Source: Chiridota heheva (taxonomy: Eukaryota > Echinodermata > Holothuroidea > Apodida > Chiridotidae). From it: a stretch of DNA of 64,000 bases. The first letter of the stretch is position 1, and each line of letters begins with the position of its first letter. The DNA is taken from the NCBI GenBank assembly GCA_020152595.1, contig JAIGNY010001477.1:135001-199000 (forward strand), written 5' to 3'. The translations under genes and the position numbers were made by a program. Shown piece after piece: positions 56,309 to 64,000 of the stretch. The notes beneath the pieces were generated by a model. The model had not been told where the DNA came from, ran no database searches, and worked only from the letters and a program-made list of their open reading frames with translations.

Positions 56309-57360
56309 CATCACCCGGTGTTAACTACACATTACGGTAGACACTAAAGTGACTACACATTACGGTAGACACTACAGTGACTACACATTACAGTAGACAC
56401 TACAGTGACTACACATTATGGTAGACACTAAAGTGACTACACATTATGGTAGACACTAAAGTGACTACACATTACGATAGACACTATAGTGACTACACAT
56501 TACGGTAGACACTACAGTGACTACAAATTACGGTAGACACTACAGTGACTACACATTACAGTAGACACTACAGTGACTGTAGACACTAAAGTGACTACAC
56601 ATTCACGATAGACACTACAGTGACTACACATTCACGGTAGACACTACAGTGACTACAAATTACGGTAGACTTTACAGTGACTACACATTATGATAGACAC
56701 TACAGTGACTACACATTCGATGAGACACTACAGTGACTACACATTACGGTAGACACTACAGTGGCTACACATTATGGTAGACACTAAAGTGACTACACAT
56801 TACGATAGACACTACAGTGACTACACATTACGGTAGACACTACAGTGACTACACATGACGGTAGACACTAAAGTGACTACACATTACGGTAGACACTACA
56901 GTGACTACACATTACAGTAGACACTACAGTGACTACACATTATGGTAGACACTAAAGTGACTACACATTACGATAGACACTACAGTGACTACACATTACG
57001 GTAGACACTACAGTGACTACAAATTACGGTAGACTTTACAGTGACTACACATTATGATAGACACTACAGTGACTACACATTACGGTAGACACTACAGTGA
57101 CTACACATTACGGTAGACACTACAGTGGCTACACATTATGGTAGACACTAAAGTGACTACACATTACGATAGACACTACAGTGACTACACATTACGGTAG
57201 ACACTACAGTGACTACACATGACGGTAGACACTAAAGTGACTACAGATTACGGTAGACACTACAGTGACTACACATTACGGTAGACACTACAGTGACTAC
57301 ACATTACGGTAGACACTAAAGGGACTACACATAATGGTAGACACTACAGTGACTACACAG
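56309..57360. repeat. 28-bp minisatellite, about 37 units
   Basis: Units read TACGGTAGACACTACAGTGA followed by CTACACAT, with AAAG/ACAG, CGATAG and TTTACAG variants. Blocks of several units recur in the same order (compare 56720-56880 with 57085-57245), so multi-unit segments have been duplicated. The array starts about 380 bases after the Rap2 stop. Confidence 0.96.
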
Positions 57361-59649
57361 CAAGGCCGTAATTCTCTTTTGGAAAGTAGTAGGGGGTGGG
57401 GGAGGGAGAGATGGGCTCTTATCCAAAAAGTGGGGGGACAAGAGACAAATTTCCTCAGAAATGTACTGATTTTTTTCAATTCTACAGAAAAGTAGGGGGG
57501 GGGAACATGTCCCCCTGTGGAATTATGGCTCTGCTACACAGAGCTACTTTTTGGAAACTTCACCAAACTCACCAGATGTGTTGAATCAATTGGTGTGACT
57601 TGTGTGTGTTAGTGTATGCAGTGATTGAAGACATTGCCTTGTTAGTGTACTGTCTGTACCCAATTTAGTTGTTAAGCTGAGCCCACAGTTGACAATTTAA
57701 GCAAGAGTGTCAATCTGTGAGATCAAATTGCCTCAAGTTTAGGCTGTAGACTGATGGGTTCATTACCTTATACAAATATAAGATAATTTGGTGGCTACAG
57801 TAGTATTTTGTTTTCTGTCGTGGCCCTCAGGGAACAGCAGGTCTAGTGTTGCTGGTAGTCATGCTGAAAATCTGCCATTTTTGATACAATAACTTGCAAA
57901 TTTCAACATGATTACAAACGTTCATAAATCAAACGCCAGACTCCTAGCTTTGCTGTTTCACAGGGGCGGCCTGCCCTGCCTCTCTGTGGGTCCGCCCTGC
58001 TCCTCGTAAAAATTACATATATGATATAGATATTTTTGATTTAATTTAAAAACAATTTGTTGTTACCTAATAATCTGAATTAGCCTCATAAATGAAATAC
58101 TTAACATGGATACAGAACCTGGAATGATAGACTGTTCCTTATCAGTCAGAATAGCTTCATTCTCAAATGTATGATTAGAGCTAAAATCCCAAAGCTTCTT
58201 TACTAGAGGATTGAGCCTTAAGGGTGCCCCTAAACTCCACGCCGAAAAGACGCAGCGTTTTGCGCATGCATTAATGTGCCCCTCAACAAGTCTAGCACCC
58301 TGCCCCTTTTTAAATCAAGCTAGGGGTCTGAAACCCTTCTAACTCCATGATCAAACTAATGACTAATATATTTTGAAATATGTAAAAATTAATACTGCAT
58401 GATTATTTTTCAAAGTAGGAATCGGGAGGAAATAAAAAAGTTAAAAATATACAAACAATCCATTCAATATCCAATTTACACTATTTGTTGGGCACTTCCA
58501 TTATAAAAAGAGGTGAACTAAATGTATCAGAATAAAGATTCTTCCTGGCCAGTTAACTGAAACAAAGAGCCCAATTGTATGATTCTGCAGAAGTAGTGTT
58601 TCGGACATCCTGACGTACAGTACTTGAATACATCAAAACATTACATTCTTTGTCAAACTGCATAGAATCAGAATAATGCTCTGATACAGTAGAACCAACA
58701 GGGTGGACAGGAAGTGGATTAAATGTGAAATAATGAGGACAGTTTCTGGAGTGAAATTGAAATTGCTGTTCTAGTGCTGAAATCCTAAAGTTAATTGGAC
58801 AAACCAAAAACGTATCATTGTAAAATGGCAATGGAATTTTTAAAATGTATTTGCAAGTGAGGCTTAATTCTGTCCTTGATATGGCTTCTGAAGTCTACGG
58901 CCACGACTGGCTTTTTCCAAGGGGCTATGCTTGTGTGATTTTTCGCAAATCATACTGCAAGTAGACCAGACATGAAGGTGTTTCAGAAAAACACATTAAA
59001 ATGTAGCACTAAACATAGAAGAGTCGCGTGTTTGGGATGCATCCATCCCAAATCGTTCATACTACAGTAACTGTACACTGTAGTAATGGACCAAGAGTTG
59101 ATATTTACTGTATATAAATAATATTCATATATACAATACCCTGTCACTGGTCCCTGTGCCTCAGAGTGACATATACAGTAGTAGTGTTAAGCCTGCATGT
59201 ATTGTGTAAATTGTGTTGTTCATTTATTTGTATACTGTTATAACAAGAGGCAGGGACAATTTTAACCTGTGAGCTGCAGCATACTTAGCAGTTCACTAAT
59301 CAAAATTTTCTAATTATAATTTTGTTTTCTACATTCTAAACATATATCCCAATTGTTAATGATGTCAGCCATTTTGCTGAACAATTTTAAACTGAAAAAC
59401 ACACCCCAAAGTACACCAGGTCATACTGTACATGTAGAGCTGCATACTTACATTTGTGAGCAAGGCATGATTCTATTATGAATGCAATCAATCATTTCTG
59501 GTTCAGCACATTGTCCTGGACAGGCATTCCCCGGCAGAATGAAATATGTGTCAGATGAGAGGATTGGACATAGTTCTGCATCACACTCAAATCCATACAG
59601 TCCGTGTACAGCTGCGATTGATTCTTAATAGGCGGCCTGTGGGCCAATT
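57361..59649. other. No gene seen
   Basis: AT-rich DNA downstream of the Rap2 coding exon, possibly 3' intron or UTR. An AATAAA occurs near 58532, but nothing singles it out as the polyadenylation site. Confidence 0.4.
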
Positions 59650-59790
59650 TTGGCCCGCCAGACAATCCAATCTGGCCCGCCAGACAATCCAATCTGGCCC
59701 GCCAGACAATCCAATCTGGCCCGCCAGACAATCCAATCTGGCCCCCCAGACAATTCAATCTGGCCCGCCAGACAATCCAATCTGGCCCAT
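59650..59790. repeat. 22-bp minisatellite, six units
   Basis: Units TCTGGCCCGCCAGACAATCC AA. Each unit contains TCTGGC..GCCAGA, which can pair on itself. Confidence 0.95.
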
Positions 59791-60890
59791 GAATATTAGT
59801 CATTATATAATGCAATACAGTGCATTGCATGTAAGATCAATCTGAATGAGATCGGTAAAGATTGCAAAATACTCATTTTTTATTTTTTTTTCCTAGGCAG
59901 ATCAGCTCACTAAAACATCACGGCTTATAAAATGAAATGTTTTCTTTAGTTCTGCCATAAATTGAGCTCGTGGCTTGTCAAAGGAAGGTGGATAAGAGAA
60001 CCGCCAACATCTGGCTTACATCCTTCTAATCACACATGCTCTCAACTTGTTTGTATTCAGGGATTGTTTTCACGGGTTTTGTTTGTCACATGACGCTGGT
60101 TTTGCCACGCGATGGGCCCACGGCCTGAAACTGTTGTGAGATAATGGCCCTTCGAAAACTGTAATTAAGAACCCTTGGTGTACAGTGTGGGGATAGTCCA
60201 GGGAACAACACATTAACACAAAATCAACTTGCCAGCGGGGCAGGGATATATGAATTTGTGATTGTCCTGACTGTAAATAAGATTGCCCGTGGATTGGCAT
60301 GGAATTTTGTTGCATGCATGCAATGCAAATTTTGCAGAAAATTAAGTTGTTTGTTCGGGCAGGTCAAATAAATATCATGGTTGGCAAGATTTTTGGTTGT
60401 CCCGGGCAACCGAACATATGATTTGTCGAACACTGGGTGAGTCTTCTTCCAAGTTTCCTTCTGATTTGGATTTGGAAGTGAAATCAAATCAATTTTAAAA
60501 ATCAATTAAATCATTTAATTTCCTACCTATACTGACCTAAGATTTTGGGGGAATGAAATAGGATAATAAATTAAATAAGTGTCAGATATTTTATTGCAGT
60601 CCTAACAACCTTCTGTAGATCCATTGACTGTATTGTAGGAATTCTGCTATTTTCCTATGTGAGATGTGTACTTTAATTCATTCCTAAATTCATTGCATGA
60701 AACTGATTTTGATTCATACAGACGTATTTTTCCAAGTTTGAACCATTTTCCTTCAGTCTAGACTTGGCAGTTGATTGTCATCTGTTTTATGTATGTTGTG
60801 TATCTTGTGACAAGTGGAATTAAATGTATTCTCTCTTGCTCATGACCTTTGAGATGGCAGGGGGATGTTGTACATCATAAGCAAGGCTGT
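59791..60890. other. No gene seen
   Basis: No reading frame with recognisable features. Ordinary mixed sequence. Confidence 0.45.
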
Positions 60891-60891
60891 G

Positions 60892-61140
60892 AGGGACAAG
60901 AAGTTACAAGAGAAATGAGCAACAAATATGTGAGGGACAATGGGAAACATTAGAAATGAGGGACAAGAGGAAAGATAAGAAATGAGGGACAAGAGGAAAG
61001 ATAAGAAATGAGGAACAAGAGGAAAGATAAGAAATGAGGGACAAGAGGAAAGATAAGAAATAAGGGACAAATATGTGAGGGACAAAGGGAAACATTAGAA
61101 ATGAGGGAGAAGAGGAAAGATAAGAAATGAGGGACAAGGA
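60892..61140. repeat. About 26-bp purine-rich minisatellite, about nine units
   Basis: Units GAGGGACAAGAGGAAAGATA AGAAAT, with CAAATATGTGAGGGACAA interruptions. The plus strand is almost all purine. Minus-strand frames reading FLSFLLSLISYLSSCPS only look like membrane segments because of the repeat. Confidence 0.92.
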
Positions 61141-61252
61141 ATAAAATTAAAATGGGTAACAGTAAGAAATGGTTAAACAATACCTAAGTATAAGGAATAA
61201 ATTAGGTTTTACACTATATAAAGGGAAGGTATTTTATACACTGGGTCAGTTC

Positions 61253-61462
61253 AAGATTGTCAGTTCTCAGCTCGGTACTGGTCAGTTCTCAGCTCGGTAC
61301 TGGTCAGTTCTCAGCTCGGTACTGGTCAGTTCTCAGCTCGGTACTGGTCAGTTCTCAGCTCGGTACTGGTCAGTTCTCAGCTCGGTACTGGTCAGTTCTC
61401 AGCTCGGTACTGGTCAGTTCTCAGCTCGGTACTGATCAGTTCTTAGCTCAGTACTGGTCAGT
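61253..61462. repeat. 22-bp minisatellite, about nine units
   Basis: Near-identical units TCAGTTCTCAGCTCGGTACT GG. The last two are diverged. Confidence 0.96.
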
Positions 61463-63312
61463 TCTCATCAGTTTTTGCTTCATGTTATCTGTAGCTGTCT
61501 AGCAGTACACTTATATATCACGCCTGTACATAGTTATGTATAGAGTAAAAATAGAGAGAGAAAAAGTTCGTGAAGTTGACTTGTTTGGCATTCCATTTAC
61601 AAAGTTAAAATCCTAAAACAACCCATTAGGCTCCACTAACTACAGTATGTAAACAAACCAGGTATACTTATGACACTGTACCAGAGCTGAGTGTGGGTGG
61701 TCTTAACACTCCAGGGATACATATGAACTTGGAATGACCAAGCGGTTTACTTTTTCTAAATAGTACTGTACATAGCTGGGCAGAGCAGGCATTAATCTTA
61801 TCAGGGGACTTGATGGATAAAGACAAAAACAGTTTCATATCAGCAAGATACTTTCTGTAAAACATATCTTGTACTCCTTGTGTAAACGATTCTGTCATTA
61901 CAGTACAGAACGGTGGTTTGTAAATGCCTCGGAATCCTCTCTTACTGTATATATCTGTGTAAGCTCAGTGGTACCAGAAATATGTCAAAAGTGGGGTGCA
62001 AAACCCAGAACTGTTTTGGTTAAATGGTGGGGGAAGGTGTGGAATGTCTGGCATTAGCAGAGAAAGGGGTAAAATACTTTAAAATGTGTGTGGTGTGAAA
62101 GGAGGGGGAAGTGGACTTCATGAATACAGTAGTGGGGTCATGGCCATTTATAATTGCCTTGTCACCCTACATGTAAGTCTGGTTTCAGTCATTTCTACAG
62201 AATTCTGGAAGGTCTACAGGCTACAGTATATAGCTTCACAGTCAAATACCTTCTTTATGGAATATAATTTATTCACTTTTTTGGTCCATTTAATTTCCCT
62301 TTCAAATACAAGATAAACTCATCGTTAACTTCAGTACTGTAACCATGCAAGCATTAAAGTACAGTTTCAGTGTGCATTTCTGTCTTGGAATTTTCTAAAT
62401 GCTAAACATTTCAAATGAAAATACTGTGTTATTGTATAACTTTTTACATTTTATTTTTCTTCATTGATATGGATTGACAGAATCTATCAAAGGATCCATA
62501 TTTGAATAAGTTAAATTTAGTTTTAGTGTCTGAAAACATGATTTATTTTTCAGATAATTTTGTGTACTGTATTTCCAAATGAAAACTGGTTATCAATGTA
62601 CTTTACAGTTATCACTTCCTGCATGCGCATTTGAATACTTCTCTCTCTGTCTTTTTTTGACCACAAAGTGTAACTAGCCCTATATCATGTGCAGTATACT
62701 TTACTTTGCACATTTGCTGCATGTGTGAGTTAATGCAATGAAAATCACACTTTAAAAAAAAAAAAAAATTAGGGGAACTAGGTTTTCAGCATGTAGATGT
62801 CAATTTTTCCATTAAATATAAAATCTAAGGAAAGGAAGCCTAAAGAATCAAATTTGCTACAAATATTTGGTTAAAATCTCATTTATTTGGAGTATTTCTG
62901 AAATTTTAATATGCAGTTAACATGTGTAAATGACATATCACGAAGTGTTGGCGAGGGTTCTGTACTTTTGATATCATAGAAAAAACAAGATCACGATATA
63001 GTGATACTAGATACTGTATATCCTGACAGCCCTATAATGTAATTTTGAAGCTGATAAAAAGCTGAATATGCACTGCATGGCATATTTTGAGGTTTTAACA
63101 ACTTATTCATGTTTCAATAAGTTTCAATCAACAATGACTTCTAAAATAAGGAGCATTTGTGTGGTCCAGAATTGATTTATTCATATTTCAAACATGAAAC
63201 AAGAATGATCTGCAAGCAAAATATAGCCACAACCTTCTTTAAAGGGCCTTCTGTACTTTTTCTATTGATTTTGAAACTTGCAAACAAGTGACAAAGGAAA
63301 TAACAACAAGAC
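61463..63312. other. No gene seen
   Basis: AT-rich, no supportable gene. A short relative of the 23.5-24.1 kb palindromic element is at 62985-63035. Confidence 0.45.
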
Positions 63313-63977
63313 TTAAAGGATTAGTTTAGTGGTCAAACAAAATGGTGAAGAAAGCATTCAAAAAATCTTATTCCTTTAAGGAGATATTAAAGTTGAAAGA
63401 TCTCTCTTATCTGTGTAGAAATGACGGGTGTAGTAAGTCTACTATGGAAGGTTGATGCCCTCAACATCACATTCTTAACAATTGTTAAAGTATTTTAAAG
63501 AAAATTGTACAACTTTTACTCTTTGAATTATTTTTCCTCATACTTTTTTCTGGTGCTAAATTATAATTGACCATACTATATTCTGTTTTACTACTTTCCT
63601 GACATATCTAATGGTTGTTAAGCCACAAAATCACAGGACAAAATATGATAGAATACATAAAGAAATTGAGGAATCTGAGGCTATGACTTTTCAACTAGTC
63701 TGAATTCAGTCGTTTCTATACAAATGATAGATACCAAACTTTAAACTTGAATATCTCCTTTAACAGAATAAGATATTTTAATGCTGTCTTCACCATTTTG
63801 TGTCGTTTAAAGTCCTAAGTCTTTCATATAAGATCGGACTTGCTTGACCACTAAACTAATCCTTGAATATCTCCTTAGCGGCATATGATTTTTTAATGCT
63901 GTCTTCACTATTTTGTTTCTTTTTGTGTCCTCTTTGATATAAGATGGACTTGCTTGACCCTTGAACTACTTCTTTAA
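63313..63977. mobile_element. TTAA-type MITE family A, copy 7 (with a repeated right end)
   Basis: TTAA-AGGATTAGTTTAGTGG at the left. The normal right terminus is at about 63840-63866 (CTTGACCACTAAACTAATCC-TTGA), followed directly by a second right terminus that ends ACTTGCTTGACCCTTGAACT then TTCTTTAA at 63977. This gives two right ends in tandem. Confidence 0.78.
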
Positions 63978-64000
63978 GAATTTGTAACCTAATTTGCTTA

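Noticed and set aside
60840..61180. Hydrophobic minus-strand frames suggesting transmembrane segments
   Set aside because: They derive from a 26-bp purine-rich minisatellite. Three overlapping frames show the same pattern.

Overview
The window looks like nuclear DNA from a metazoan, most likely a marine invertebrate. Genes are split by long introns with canonical GT/AG sites, intergenic DNA is AT-rich, and minisatellites, tRNA-derived SINEs, MITE-like elements and decayed LINEs are very dense. Nothing suggests bacterial or organellar DNA. The dispersed repeats (a CCTCCGCCAACGAAG element, TATATAGTGC elements, a GGGCGTTTATTAG element) resemble repeats I associate with echinoderm, hemichordate, amphioxus and mollusc genomes. 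I cannot name the species.

Two protein-coding genes can be supported. On the minus strand, five coding exons (24586-24334, 10241-10171, 8987-8844, 2829-2721, 1091-967) join in perfect phase into the first 234 residues of a myosin-phosphatase-targeting protein of the PPP1R16 (MYPT3/TIMAP) type. It has a MyPhoNE-like motif, an RVxF-like PP1-docking motif and ankyrin repeats. The gene runs off the left edge of the window. A further in-phase exon at 27628-27454 may lie upstream. On the plus strand, 55384-55932 is a complete, intronless coding region for a Rap2-type small GTPase of 182 residues ending in a CAAX box. It lies in an exon with a good upstream acceptor and a GTGAGT donor just after the stop, so untranslated exons probably exist on both sides. 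The two genes are transcribed divergently. I see no evidence that they form one functional system.

Layout: 1-24.6 kb is the PPP1R16-like gene, whose introns hold minisatellites (33, about 31, 28, about 63, 31 and 18 bp units) and several inverted-repeat elements. From 24.6 to 55.2 kb is intergenic or 5' intronic DNA. It holds repeated TTAA-flanked MITE-like elements, a SINE whose interior expanded into a 1.2 kb 23-bp array, a 1.8 kb array of 62-bp units in two variants, microsatellites, and a 5'-truncated LINE at 48.6-49.2 kb. From 55.2 to 56 kb is the Rap2 exon, followed by a 1 kb 28-bp array and mostly featureless AT-rich DNA with three small arrays, ending in another MITE-like copy.

The most notable non-genic pattern is a set of different short inverted-repeat families. 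All are bounded by TTAA or one-base variants, and most begin TTAAAGGR. They have repeatedly inserted here, sometimes side by side. Long reading frames inside the arrays (up to 430 codons) are artefacts of repeats that lack stop codons.
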